From positions 372,001 through 436,000 of the forward strand of contig VRUL01000001.1 of NCBI GenBank assembly GCA_019456145.1: DNA of 64,000 nt, in the 5' to 3' direction. Numbering within the stretch: the first letter of the stretch is position 1; the number at the start of each line of letters is the position of its first letter. The position numbers and the translations under genes were made by a program. The notes under the pieces are model-generated. The model was not told the origin of the DNA and did no database searches. It saw nothing but the letters and a program-made list of their open reading frames with translations. Positions 52,593 through 62,104 of this stretch are shown piece after piece. The DNA comes from Planctomycetota bacterium (GTDB taxonomy: Bacteria > Planctomycetota > Phycisphaerae > Sedimentisphaerales > Anaerobacaceae).

Positions 52593-53657
52593 TCAAAACC
52601 TCAAATGCTTAGAGATGCTATCGGTACAGGGATTTTCTATTATACCCTTTTCAGTGATAATAGCTGTTATATTCGACGCATCCGTAACGTCGAAAGCAGG
52701 ATTATACACTTTTACGCCGTCAGGGGCAATTTGTGTTTTTCCAAATGTTGTTACTTCTTCATCTGCTCTTTGCTCGATCGGTATCTCATCACCGCTTTTA
52801 ATGCTGAGGTCAAAGGTGCTTGAGGGTGCTGCGATATAAAAAGGTATGCCGTGTTCTCTGGCGAGTATGCTCAGGCTGTATGTGCCGATTTTATTTGCGG
52901 TGTCACCGTTTGCGGCGATTCTGTCTGCGCCGGTTATCACGGCGTTGATGTGTCCCTGCTTCATCACGCACCCGGCCATATTATCGCAAATAACCACAAC
53001 CTCGATGCCGGCCTGTTTCAATTCCCATGCCGTCAACCGGGCGCCCTGGAGCAACGGCCTGGTCTCGTCTGAATAAACCTTGAATTTCCTGCCCTTTTTA
53101 TGCGCTTCAAACATCGGCGACAAAGCCGTCCCCTGTCCGGCAGTCGCCAGTGCCCCGGCGTTGCAGTGCGTCAGGATGCCGGCCCCGGGCTTGATAAACT
53201 TTTCTCCGTTTTCTCCAATCCGCCGGCACATCTCCACATCTTCCTGATAGATAGCGTTTGCTTCGGTTAAGACAGCCTCGCGCAGTGCCGGTAACTTTGC
53301 ATCCGGTTTACCCGCAACAAATTCCTCGGCGCTTTTGCGGACCCTGTCCAGCGCCCAAAACAGGTTTATTGCGGTCGGACGCGATAACGCCAGGTACTTA
53401 CACGATTTTGCCAGGACCTCAAGTCTCCGTTCCACATTGTCGGCTTCGGTGAGTTTCTGCATACCCAGAACCACCCCGTAAGCCGCCGAAACGCCTATAG
53501 CCGGAGCACCGCGCACGGCAAGTGTTTTTATCGCTTCGTAGAGCTGCTCGGTATTCCGACACTGTAATTTAACAAATTCACCAGGCAACCGCCGCTGGTC
53601 AATAAGCTCCAAAAAGCCGTTGACATCACCAACCCATTTAAGTGTCTGAGCAATCAT
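52593..53657 (-). CDS. mtnA: S-methyl-5-thioribose-1-phosphate isomerase
   Basis: 354 residues, methionine salvage aldose-ketose isomerase. Seen: VRGAPAIGVSAAYGV, THCNAGALATAGQGTAL with the catalytic Cys, and ITGADRIAANGDTANKIGTYSLS with the catalytic Asp. Motifs intact. It sits in the middle of the run; the 4-bp gap to the fusion gene suggests cotranscription, though the functional link is not evident. Other salvage genes are not in the window. Confidence 0.93.
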   Translation of the reverse strand: MIAQTLKWVGDVNGFLELIDQRRLPGEFVKLQCRNTEQLYEAIKTLAVRGAPAIGVSAAYGVVLGMQKLTEADNVERRLEVLAKSCKYLALSRPTAINLFWALDRVRKSAEEFVAGKPDAKLPALREAVLTEANAIYQEDVEMCRRIGENGEKFIKPGAGILTHCNAGALATAGQGTALSPMFEAHKKGRKFKVYSDETRPLLQGARLTAWELKQAGIEVVVICDNMAGCVMKQGHINAVITGADRIAANGDTANKIGTYSLSILAREHGIPFYIAAPSSTFDLSIKSGDEIPIEQRADEEVTTFGKTQIAPDGVKVYNPAFDVTDASNITAIITEKGIIENPCTDSISKHLRF

Positions 53658-53710
53658 ATTTCGTATCTCGTTGTTCGTGTCTCATATTCGATTCGGATTT
53701 AATATCGGTT

Positions 53711-55753
53711 TTATTCTGAAGGCCCGTAAATTTTTCCTTCCCTGTAATCCTGCCACGCTAACTCGAACGCCTTGCCCAGGGTCGGTGCCGGCCTCGGTTG
53801 TATATTATCGCACCGGAACAAATCGGACTCGTTCGGGTCGTATTCAATCTGTAATATCGAACTTCGTAACTTCTCATTTTCAGGTTTGAACTTCAAAGTT
53901 TGCCCGGTAGTTTTGTTGGTAATCTCGGGATGAATTTCGGCCCCGTCTCCGGCAACGACAAGGTGCGAACCGCGCGACCCGCTGTCGAGCTGGAGTAATT
54001 CCACAATCGCTTTGAGATACGCAACACCGGACAAAGCAAGATGTTGGGCCTGGATTGCCGTTATGACCTCTTGTGCATTTTTTAATTTGAATCCCTTCTG
54101 CTGTATATCTTTATAAAGCTGAACAGCTTCGGCTAAAGCTTTGCGGCCGTCTTCCAATTCTCTTATGTGTCCGGCTGATGCGGTCATACGGTTTTGAATC
54201 TTCCGGATTACTTCTTTCGGCAGTAACCCGGATGAGTTTTTGCGGTTCTCGAGCTTGGTGATAAGCTGAGTTAACTGCCGGTCAATCTCGGCCTGGTTGT
54301 CCGAATAATCAGGGGCGTCGGGGCCGTACACGTTTGCAATGTATTCAGCCGTTCTCAGTCCGCCGACCTGTCCTGCGTTCAGGGCCGAGCCGCCCGGCCG
54401 TTTGACACCGTGTGTCCCGGCCATCTCGCCGATTACGAAAGTGCGGTCTATATTGGACTGCCACCATTTGTTCACGGCAAAGCCGCCGTTGTTGTGCTGT
54501 GCGCAAACCGCAATCTCAAGCGGCTCCGAATATAAATCGATGCCATTTTCGGTGTAAATTTCGATAGCCAGTGGATTCATTTGGGTTAAACGCTCAATCG
54601 GTGTGCCTTGAAGCGCGCCTGTTTTCTTCAGATATTCAAGCGCTTCGGGTTCGAGGCTGTCAATATCAAACTGCTTCATCGAATCGCTGCCGACCGGATT
54701 GTGCAAAAAGTCCATAAAGACCCGCCTGCCATTTTGCCTTTCTCTAAATACCAGAATATCAATCAGCGATGACTGGTGGTCAGCAATACGCTGCGGGTCA
54801 AACGGCCATTGATAGCCCTTGAGAAAAATATTCGTTGCCATTTTGCTCATTGACGGGAAGAAATCCACCAAAAACTCACGTTCATCATTTCCATCGGTAT
54901 CGGTGCTGAAAATTCGAGGAATAACCTGGCAATAATTTCCTGAGACGTTCCATCGAAACTTTATGCTGGCAAGTCCAAACTGTGATTCGGTAAGGTTTTC
55001 GGCAATCAGGCCGGCCTGTAATGCGAGGCCGTGAATTCCGACCTGGCCTTTTGGGTAAACGCTGGTTTTATAAAGTTCACCGGGACCGCCGGCAGCCAAA
55101 ACAAGGTTGGCACAGTAGAAAACGTTTATTGGCAAATTGCCCTCTCCAATTTTGGATTTATCGATGGTAACCACTGCCGCGATTTGTTTCGTTTTACCCA
55201 TGCCAACAGTTAATAAATGTGCAGCTTCCTGACGGTCGTAAATTTGAATTCCATATCGGCGTACCTGTTTCTCTAAATATTGGCTCATAAACCTGCTGGT
55301 CTTTGGGCCGGCTGAAGTTGCCCGCTCGTAAGGGTCGTGATCGGTTTTGTAGCCGCAGTAGCTTCCGATCGGGTCGTGAGGGAAAGGGACGCCTGCCCGG
55401 ACCAGGTGATAAAACTCGCGCAGCGAGCCGATTGCTTCGGCAAGTGCTAAATCACCGTGGCAGCAGCCGGAGGCAGTCAGACTTTTCGCAAACTCCTCGG
55501 CGCTGTCAGGGACATTCGGGCTGGTGCCCATCTTGTAATAGGTCTGCTTATCGGAGCCGCTCATCCGCGATGCGCCTAAGCCGATTCCCGCTGTTACTAC
55601 GGCAATCCTTTCCTGCGGATTCTCAATCCCTTTTTGTTCCATGAATTCATGAAGATGCACCGCGCAATTCATCCCCGCGGCACCTGAGCCTACGATTACG
55701 GTGTTGTAACTATGAAAAGTAATGCTCTGATTTGCTATTTGCCTTGTTTCCAC
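53711..55753 (-). CDS. FAD-dependent oxidoreductase of the fumarate reductase/aspartate oxidase type
   Basis: 680 residues. An FAD-binding motif NTVIVGSGAAGMNCAVHLHEF begins the protein, and the middle has LVLAAGGPGELYKTSVYPKGQVGIHGLALQAGL and FVIGEMAGTHGVKRPGGSALNAGQVGGLRTAEYI, as in succinate dehydrogenase flavoproteins. The start is a GTG. It is longer than NadB and lacks its full active-site signature, so the substrate is unknown; a dehydrogenase in the nearby carbohydrate pathway is possible. Confidence 0.8.
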   Translation of the reverse strand: METRQIANQSITFHSYNTVIVGSGAAGMNCAVHLHEFMEQKGIENPQERIAVVTAGIGLGASRMSGSDKQTYYKMGTSPNVPDSAEEFAKSLTASGCCHGDLALAEAIGSLREFYHLVRAGVPFPHDPIGSYCGYKTDHDPYERATSAGPKTSRFMSQYLEKQVRRYGIQIYDRQEAAHLLTVGMGKTKQIAAVVTIDKSKIGEGNLPINVFYCANLVLAAGGPGELYKTSVYPKGQVGIHGLALQAGLIAENLTESQFGLASIKFRWNVSGNYCQVIPRIFSTDTDGNDEREFLVDFFPSMSKMATNIFLKGYQWPFDPQRIADHQSSLIDILVFRERQNGRRVFMDFLHNPVGSDSMKQFDIDSLEPEALEYLKKTGALQGTPIERLTQMNPLAIEIYTENGIDLYSEPLEIAVCAQHNNGGFAVNKWWQSNIDRTFVIGEMAGTHGVKRPGGSALNAGQVGGLRTAEYIANVYGPDAPDYSDNQAEIDRQLTQLITKLENRKNSSGLLPKEVIRKIQNRMTASAGHIRELEDGRKALAEAVQLYKDIQQKGFKLKNAQEVITAIQAQHLALSGVAYLKAIVELLQLDSGSRGSHLVVAGDGAEIHPEITNKTTGQTLKFKPENEKLRSSILQIEYDPNESDLFRCDNIQPRPAPTLGKAFELAWQDYREGKIYGPSE

Positions 55754-55776
55754 AATTTTTAATTTACCTGTTTGGC

Positions 55777-57264
55777 TTATTGTATTAATACTTTCGGTTT
55801 CACAAAATCATCGGTCATTTCCCGGGGCAGGATTCGCACGTTTCCTTGTTTATCGCAGAAGTAGAGAATAGATTTAGATGGTTTTCTACCGTGACCATCA
55901 GCCCAGAGGGCGTAGAAATCCGGATGGGCGTTTACCGGACATCTGGCGTATGTGTGGTTGCGGGGACTGTCTTTCGTAAGTTCTCCGGCCTGTTCCCACG
56001 TGCTCCCCAGGTCTTTGCTTATCCACATGGCCATTTCGCCGCCTGGATTATATGGCTGCGGCCCGGTCTCGGCAGGCGCGATTATCCGCCACGTGCCGTC
56101 TTCTTCGATATAGAGCGAACCCATGTCATAATTGTTATCCGATACAAAAGCTTCTCTTATCCGCCACTTCTGTCCCGTCCAGTGAGCGGTTGTCCATTTT
56201 CGTGGATTATTTTTCGGGCCGGATTCGTACCCTTTGCTTGTCAGAAAAAGAATTACGGGAATTCCTTTTTTATCAAAGCGGATATCCTTTAAGTAAACAT
56301 TCAATCCTTGTGCCTGATAATCGTGAACAAGGGCGGGATTATTGACCGCCGCCAGCGGCAACTTCAGTTTTTGTCCATCGGCGCTCCGCCATGTTTTGCC
56401 CAGGTCTGTAGTTTGGATGAAGTATAAATTGGTGCGCCAATTCAGGCCCTTTTTGTCGGGGTGGTAATTAAACGCTGTCCCCGCCTTATTTTTTCTCACG
56501 GCACTGATCTGGTAATGTCCCTTATGTATTGCCGCAAGGCGAAGCCACTTTGACCATTTGACGCCGTCCAGACTACTCATAAAGCAGATTGTACGGTCGG
56601 CAGGGTAGTTGTAGCGAGTGAAAAAACAGACAAAGCCATTTCCCGGAATGTGCCAGGCCTGCATGTATGAGAAATTGGTCATTGGTACTTCTTCGCCCTT
56701 TTCGATTTTCGTCGCCTTGACCAATTCAAATTCGCTGATGTCATAAGGCTTCTTACTTCTGTGGATATACGATGGCCTGGAGGTGCCATGGGAGGTTGAG
56801 AATATCCAGACATATCCCTTGTCATCGACGGATATCACGGGATTGTCGTGTGCATCACCCGTCTTTTTATCGAGAAGGATTGTCGGCCTTGGCACCATGC
56901 CCGTCTGATGGTCATAGTATGAAACCATGTGCAGTAGTTTTCTGTTACTGTTTTTAGTTGTTCCGCCGTAACAGAAAAAAGTCTTTTGAACCTTATCACA
57001 ATAAATGGCAAACGGCTTGTGTTTTGCGCAGTATGTACCAAGCCCCCCGCTATACTTATAAACATATTCATCGCCGGACGGCTGATTCATATACCAGATA
57101 CCACGATAACCGTCATCTTTAGCATTGATTGTTATCGCCGAAGAAAGTGTGCTCGCACTCTTGGCGGGCTTTGCGTAAACTGAAACTGAGAATGCGGCAA
57201 TTGCGACAAATAAAGTCATCAAGCTCGCTGTTGACCTGAATCTTATGTAGAAAGAGCTTTGCAT
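55777..57264 (-). CDS. Secreted BNR-4 beta-propeller protein (possible polysaccharide lyase)
   Basis: 495 residues from the ATG at 57264 (a GTG precedes it). A signal peptide is followed by BNR-4-like repeats: GYRGIWYMNQPSGDEYVYKYSGGLGTY, HDNPVISVDDKGYVWIFSTSHG, KGHYQISAVRKNKAGTAFNYHPDKKG. BNR-4 proteins include ulvan lyases (PL25-like), which act on uronate-rich polysaccharides; the family here is a resemblance only. Next to KDPG aldolase and SDR genes, so it may feed a uronic-acid pathway. Confidence 0.75.
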   Translation of the reverse strand: MQSSFYIRFRSTASLMTLFVAIAAFSVSVYAKPAKSASTLSSAITINAKDDGYRGIWYMNQPSGDEYVYKYSGGLGTYCAKHKPFAIYCDKVQKTFFCYGGTTKNSNRKLLHMVSYYDHQTGMVPRPTILLDKKTGDAHDNPVISVDDKGYVWIFSTSHGTSRPSYIHRSKKPYDISEFELVKATKIEKGEEVPMTNFSYMQAWHIPGNGFVCFFTRYNYPADRTICFMSSLDGVKWSKWLRLAAIHKGHYQISAVRKNKAGTAFNYHPDKKGLNWRTNLYFIQTTDLGKTWRSADGQKLKLPLAAVNNPALVHDYQAQGLNVYLKDIRFDKKGIPVILFLTSKGYESGPKNNPRKWTTAHWTGQKWRIREAFVSDNNYDMGSLYIEEDGTWRIIAPAETGPQPYNPGGEMAMWISKDLGSTWEQAGELTKDSPRNHTYARCPVNAHPDFYALWADGHGRKPSKSILYFCDKQGNVRILPREMTDDFVKPKVLIQ

Positions 57265-57292
57265 CACATATCTCGAATTGCGGTTTCTATTT

Positions 57293-58078
57293 TTAGGCGA
57301 TGTTAAAATTTCTGCCGGTACTCTGGCTTATCTGTTCAATCGAAGCAGCGGTAAAATCGATATCGGGGTATTTTTCTGCCCGCAGCTTATCTATCAGTTT
57401 TTTAACTTTTGTTAGCTCCTCCGCTAAAAGAGCATAGTCCTGCTCGTCGATGATTTTTTTCATCACCTCTTTTTCAATTAAGCTAAATGACCCGCCCAAT
57501 ACCAAAACCCCTGCATCAATATAGTCGCCAATGTTGCCGGTGTTCGTTCCACCCATGGGTACCAGGCTGATGGTCTTATGAATAGCCGGGTCTATGGCCT
57601 TGATAAACGCCGGGCCGCCGAGCTGCTTGGCCGGGAATATTTTGCAGAGATTCGCCCCGCTGGAGAACTGGCTGATAACTTCGGCGACACTGCCGCATCC
57701 GGGTATCATAGCAACGCGACCGGCATACTTTTTGAAGGTCTCATCGTTGAAATTACCGGCCGAAACAAGATAGCACGCACCGGTATCTACAACCTCCTGA
57801 ACTGAAGGCAGGGGATCCTTGGGATTTGCTTTATTGTAAACATCAAGCATTTCCTGCGAGTCGATTAAACTTGCCACCCCCGCCACAAAATCCGGAAGCT
57901 CCTTGCGCAATCTGCCAAGTTTTTCCAAAGGCTTGCTTATCCGGCAGGTCACTTCCATATTATTGACGCCGGCCTTGATAAGGGCCCGGGCGGTCTTGAC
58001 AACATCGAGCTTGTCCTGATTAAAAACGAGGATAAAACCGTCTCTTAGAAGCGTGGTAATTGTGCTTTTGACGTCCAT
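57293..58078 (-). CDS. KDPG/KHG-type aldolase
   Basis: 261 residues of the class I 2-keto-3-deoxy-6-phosphogluconate/4-hydroxy-2-oxoglutarate aldolase fold: AGVNNMEVTCRI (Glu), ANLCKIFPAKQLGGPAFIKAI with the Schiff-base Lys, and SLVPMGGTNTGNIGDYI. It is about 40 residues longer than typical (about 210-220) owing to an insert near residues 80-100. It should split a 2-keto-3-deoxy sugar acid to pyruvate. Confidence 0.85.
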   Translation of the reverse strand: MDVKSTITTLLRDGFILVFNQDKLDVVKTARALIKAGVNNMEVTCRISKPLEKLGRLRKELPDFVAGVASLIDSQEMLDVYNKANPKDPLPSVQEVVDTGACYLVSAGNFNDETFKKYAGRVAMIPGCGSVAEVISQFSSGANLCKIFPAKQLGGPAFIKAIDPAIHKTISLVPMGGTNTGNIGDYIDAGVLVLGGSFSLIEKEVMKKIIDEQDYALLAEELTKVKKLIDKLRAEKYPDIDFTAASIEQISQSTGRNFNIA

Positions 58079-58087
58079 TTGTACCTC

Positions 58088-58858
58088 TTAAAGCCTTTTC
58101 AGGTGAAAGCCGCCGTCAACGTTAATCACGTTTCCGGTGGAAAAATCGAGCTTTCCCTCTGCGATGACTCCGACGGCTTTTGCGACATCCTCGGGCCGGC
58201 CCCATCGTCTTGTTGGAGCCAATCCTTCAGCGATAAGTTTGTCATACTTGTCTTTGACGGGGCTGGTCATGTCCGTCGCGATAACGCCCGGGCAGATTTC
58301 AAATACTCCGATATTATGTTCAGCTAATCTGTGGGCATAAAGCTTGGTCATCATACTTAATCCTGCTTTGCTGATACAGTATTCGCCCCGCGCCGGCGAA
58401 CTGGCGTACGATGAAACTGAGCCGATGTTGACAATCCGAAGGGGACGGTCCGGGTATTGCTTTCTCTGCTCGACCATCCAGTTGGCTACCTGCTGAGTTA
58501 AAAAGTACGGCCCCTTAAGATTTATCCCCATTACTCTATCGAAACTTTCTTCGGTCACATCAAGGATGTCCATCCGATCTAATGGGGCAACTCCGGTATT
58601 ATTTACCAGCAAATCACATCTGCCGAACCTGCTTTTGGTCGATGCTACGAGCCGGCTTCGGTCCTCGGCGCAGGCTATATCGGCCTGCACAAATTCGCAC
58701 GCTGCGCCGAGGTCCTCAACCTCTTTGAGTGTTTGCGGCGGTTCCTGTTGAACACGGTTAATTACAAGGTCGTACCCTAATTTCGCTAACTCGATTGCGA
58801 TGGCCCTTCCAATACCTCGACTTGCTCCGGTAACAATCGCTACAGCTCGCTCAGGCAT
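58088..58858 (-). CDS. Short-chain dehydrogenase/reductase (FabG-like)
   Basis: 256 residues. TGASRGIGRAIAIELAK (NAD(P) loop), LLVNNTGVAPL (NNxG), IVNIGSVSSYASSPARGEYCISKAG (Ser-Tyr-x3-Lys), and GNVINVDGGFHL. The ATG at 58858 has GAGG 8 nt upstream, better than the ATG at 58864. Beside the KDPG aldolase gene it could oxidise or reduce a keto sugar acid; a fatty-acid role is less likely. First gene of the eight-gene run. Confidence 0.88.
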   Translation of the reverse strand: MPERAVAIVTGASRGIGRAIAIELAKLGYDLVINRVQQEPPQTLKEVEDLGAACEFVQADIACAEDRSRLVASTKSRFGRCDLLVNNTGVAPLDRMDILDVTEESFDRVMGINLKGPYFLTQQVANWMVEQRKQYPDRPLRIVNIGSVSSYASSPARGEYCISKAGLSMMTKLYAHRLAEHNIGVFEICPGVIATDMTSPVKDKYDKLIAEGLAPTRRWGRPEDVAKAVGVIAEGKLDFSTGNVINVDGGFHLKRL

Positions 58859-59050
58859 CTTCATATCCTCTATTCAACTGACGTTTTCCGTTTAGGCTAA
58901 GCCCGATAGTATAACCCGGCTTCTCTGCTATTAAACTAACCTATTTATCCCGACAATGCAAACAGTCTGACCAATCCTCGGTAATTTCTAATCATCAAAA
59001 CAAGTTCAATACGATATGATTGCAGATCTTAATAACCGCCCCTAACGAAA

Positions 59051-61015
59051 TCATTGGTTATTAAGGTAAGTTGCCTTTTTTCGTGCACGCCGTTGGGATG
59101 CTTTGACTTCTGACTCGCTGGTTTTGCTTTCCGCTACCTTGTTCTTTTTGGGAAACGCGGCTTTGACGTCTGATTTTCTCAGAAGAAACCAAACAACCCA
59201 CGCGAGGCTCGCGGAAACGGCAAAGAGCTCCCAGTGCTTGAGGTCTAGAAGGCCCTGTTTGTCAAACATGCCATAAGGCATGAGGATCCAAGCGGTAAGT
59301 ATGATGCAATACACGATGGCAACCGAAATCTTGGTACTCCTGCTTTGTCGAATCAGTGCTGCTTCAGCCTCAGTTACTGACTCTCGGCGTCTCTTCGGTA
59401 CCGCTCGCTCGGTCTCGCCCACAATAGTTTCGACATCGGTCTTTACTTCGCTGACGTGCTGATACTGCTGCTCCGGTTGCTTGTGCGGTCCGAGCCGGAC
59501 GGCAGCATCCTGGTCAGTCATCGGTCGATAGACGAGTTTTCGGATTGGTTTCCTGAACCAAGCCCCGTATCCGAGCTTACGCCAATAGTGGACTATACAG
59601 GAGATTGGCCAGATCATAAGAAGGAACCGGATATATACCACATCGTGCCTGCCGGGTGTGCTTCCAGCAAGGCTATACAACCAATTCATTAGCGGCTCAA
59701 CAGCAACAACGCCGAGCCAACCGATTGTAATCAAAAGTATTACATGGCTCACGAGGGCAGCGTGCCACCCTCGCCTGGTGCCTCGACACTGCCACGCGGC
59801 GATGGCGTTGGAACCGCCAACACCCACTACAAAAACGCCCAGCAAAAGAGTCGGAGTAATGTCAAGCTTAAAGCCGGTTATCTCAGTAATCACCATGTAA
59901 ACAAAGGGGAGCATAACCGGAATGAGCAAGATCGACCAACGTTGCCACTTGCGTAATTTCAAGAACCATGGCTGCTTCCACACCCATGGAGAGAAACTAC
60001 CGTCCCTCATGGCCTCTTCCGCCTTGTGACCTGCGCCGGCCGATATGATTTCAACATCCGTCTTGACTTCGCTGGCGTGCTGATAACGGCGTTCGGGTTC
60101 GTGCGCCAGGCTCTTGAGCACCACTTTGTCAAGGCGGACGTCAACCTGAACTTTTTGTGATGGCGGAGCAAATTGACCGATAGGTAACTGCCCTGTGAGC
60201 ATCTCGTAAAATACAACGCCGAGCGAATATATATCGGCCCGGTGGTCGACCTCGTGTGCGCCCTGGATTTGTTCGGGTGCCATATAATGGGGTGTACCCA
60301 TTCTTTGGCCGACTTGCGTCAGTGTATAGGCCGTCGCGGGCCTATCCAGAAGTCTTGCCAGGCCGAAGTCGGCGATCTTTATATTGCCTTCCTTGTCGAG
60401 CAGTATGTTTTCAGGCTTGATGTCACGATGTACGATACCCTTTTTGTGAGCATAGTGCAGGGCCTCGCAGACTTGCGGGACAATGGCCAGCGTTTCATCG
60501 GGGCCCAGTTCCCCCGTCTGGATTACATGCCGCAGGTCCGTTCCATCGACAAATTCCATTAGAAGAAAGTATAGGCCGTCTTGAGTATGGCCAAATTCGT
60601 ACAGGGTGACAACATGCTGATGGTTCAGCTTGGCCATTGAGCGTGCCTCACGAGTGAAACGTTCGGCAAAGGCCGGGTCCCGGCCAATCTCCGGGGGAAG
60701 GATTTTCAGGGCCACGAGCCGGTCTAATTGCTTCTGGCGGGCCTTATAGACAGCCCCCATGCCGCCTTGGCCCAATAGTTCTATGATTTCGAGTTGCGGG
60801 AACTTCTCGGCCAGTTCTGCCGGCTCAGGCGGCACGAATCGGCCCGGCGGTGTAGCGCTGGTTGGGATGCCGCTCTTCTCGTCGGATTTGGCGGTTTTGT
60901 CGATATCGGCGCCGCTCGGCAGCCCGACCTTTATCAGGCATTTAGGGCAGATACCACGGGGGGCATTTGCGCCAAGCTTATCACCACATTGTGGACAACG
61001 ATTTTCTTCGGCCAT
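59051..61015 (-). CDS. Membrane Ser/Thr protein kinase with zinc ribbon
   Basis: 654 residues. N-terminal zinc ribbon (CPQC at 7-10, CPKC at 23-26), then a PknB-type kinase: glycine loop LGQGGMGAVYKARQ (81-94), VALKIL Lys, HRDIKPENILL, IADFGLARLL (DFG), GTPHYMAPEQ. The second half has about six membrane helices and two copies of a Q-Y-QH-SEVKTDVE-like segment (about 313-325 and 516-530). It probably signals from the membrane; target unknown. Paralogue of the kinase at 62105-64000. Confidence 0.93.
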   Translation of the reverse strand: MAEENRCPQCGDKLGANAPRGICPKCLIKVGLPSGADIDKTAKSDEKSGIPTSATPPGRFVPPEPAELAEKFPQLEIIELLGQGGMGAVYKARQKQLDRLVALKILPPEIGRDPAFAERFTREARSMAKLNHQHVVTLYEFGHTQDGLYFLLMEFVDGTDLRHVIQTGELGPDETLAIVPQVCEALHYAHKKGIVHRDIKPENILLDKEGNIKIADFGLARLLDRPATAYTLTQVGQRMGTPHYMAPEQIQGAHEVDHRADIYSLGVVFYEMLTGQLPIGQFAPPSQKVQVDVRLDKVVLKSLAHEPERRYQHASEVKTDVEIISAGAGHKAEEAMRDGSFSPWVWKQPWFLKLRKWQRWSILLIPVMLPFVYMVITEITGFKLDITPTLLLGVFVVGVGGSNAIAAWQCRGTRRGWHAALVSHVILLITIGWLGVVAVEPLMNWLYSLAGSTPGRHDVVYIRFLLMIWPISCIVHYWRKLGYGAWFRKPIRKLVYRPMTDQDAAVRLGPHKQPEQQYQHVSEVKTDVETIVGETERAVPKRRRESVTEAEAALIRQSRSTKISVAIVYCIILTAWILMPYGMFDKQGLLDLKHWELFAVSASLAWVVWFLLRKSDVKAAFPKKNKVAESKTSESEVKASQRRARKKATYLNNQ

Positions 61016-61219
61016 GATAACATTTCCTTTCTTTGTATTGCCTTTGTTCTGTCTTTACCGAAGTAAAAAGGCCGAGATGTTACAAAAAATCCACATTTTT
61101 TTTGCCTTTTATACGTATCCAGCCGGACAACCGGCACAAAAACCGCTGTAAGAGTCTATCCGCAGGGTCGTGCGATGTCCACTTGAAACAAAAGCGACCG
61201 CGGCCCACGATTTACGGGC

Positions 61220-61969
61220 CTAACAGGTCAGGGCGGCGAAAAGGCCCCGGATTTCATCATCAATCTGGTCTTCAGCCGCAACCGTCTGGGCGATTTCATC
61301 ACGCAGCAGTTCCCGGCATCGCCTCCGGAGCCGATGTACCGCTACTCTGACACTCCCTTCGGTCATACCTAACTCGACGGCTGCCTCGCGATAGGGGATA
61401 GAGCTTGCCTCTGCGGCTATGTAAACTCTAAGGTGGTCAAAGAGCTTCTGCCTGTTCTTGCCGGCCAATTCGGCTTCCAGACGGTCCATTGTCCGCTCCA
61501 ATACCGTTAGGGCCCAGGATTTCTCAAAGAGCTTCTCCGGCGATAGATGGTCGGCAGGTTCCAGGGCGTACTGGTTCTCGGCGTTCTCAAAGTCAAAAGA
61601 CAGGACCGTCCGTCCTCCGCCGCGTTTCCTGGCTCGGGCGCGGGCACGCTCGTTGGCTACGAAATGCTTCAATGAAACAAGCAAAAACGAGCGGAATTTA
61701 CCCGGCCTGGGTTTGACTTGCCTGAGATAATGCTTTTGAAGCATTTGGGCAAAAAATCCCTGCGTGTAATCTGCGGATTCGTGGGTGTTATAACCGCCTC
61801 GCCGCAGATAAGCGTAAAGCGGAAACCAATATGTTTGACAAAGTGTGCTCAGCGCCTGCTTATGCTGCGCCGAGGAGCTTTTTCCTGCCGCCAATACAAC
61901 ACTCCAGTGTGTCGTGGCAAACCGGGATTGGCCCGGTGAATTAGAGCTTTGTTGCGTCCTCTTTGACAT
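61220..61969 (-). CDS. ECF-type RNA polymerase sigma factor
   Basis: 249 residues. The N-terminus SRFATTHWSVVLAAG and the region YLRRGGYNTHESADYTQGFFAQML (region 2) are typical of planctomycete ECF groups; the C-terminal helix-turn-helix is YREAAVELGMTEGSVRVAVHRLRRRCRELL (region 4). Between them a basic linker ARARARKRGGGR. The ATG at 61969 is chosen. Placed between two Ser/Thr kinases with a spacing of about 200 and 135 bp, so kinase control of the factor is likely, by analogy. Confidence 0.85.
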   Translation of the reverse strand: MSKRTQQSSNSPGQSRFATTHWSVVLAAGKSSSAQHKQALSTLCQTYWFPLYAYLRRGGYNTHESADYTQGFFAQMLQKHYLRQVKPRPGKFRSFLLVSLKHFVANERARARARKRGGGRTVLSFDFENAENQYALEPADHLSPEKLFEKSWALTVLERTMDRLEAELAGKNRQKLFDHLRVYIAAEASSIPYREAAVELGMTEGSVRVAVHRLRRRCRELLRDEIAQTVAAEDQIDDEIRGLFAALTC

Positions 61970-62104
61970 CTCTATGTAATCCTGTTTAAGCCATGGTCCT
62001 CCGCTTACCTGCCAACAGGATAACATAGCTGTCAAAAGAACGCAATAAGAGATGGGCGGATATCAACAGGCGGAGGGCTTGGCAGGCACGTTCTTGGCGC
62101 GAGG

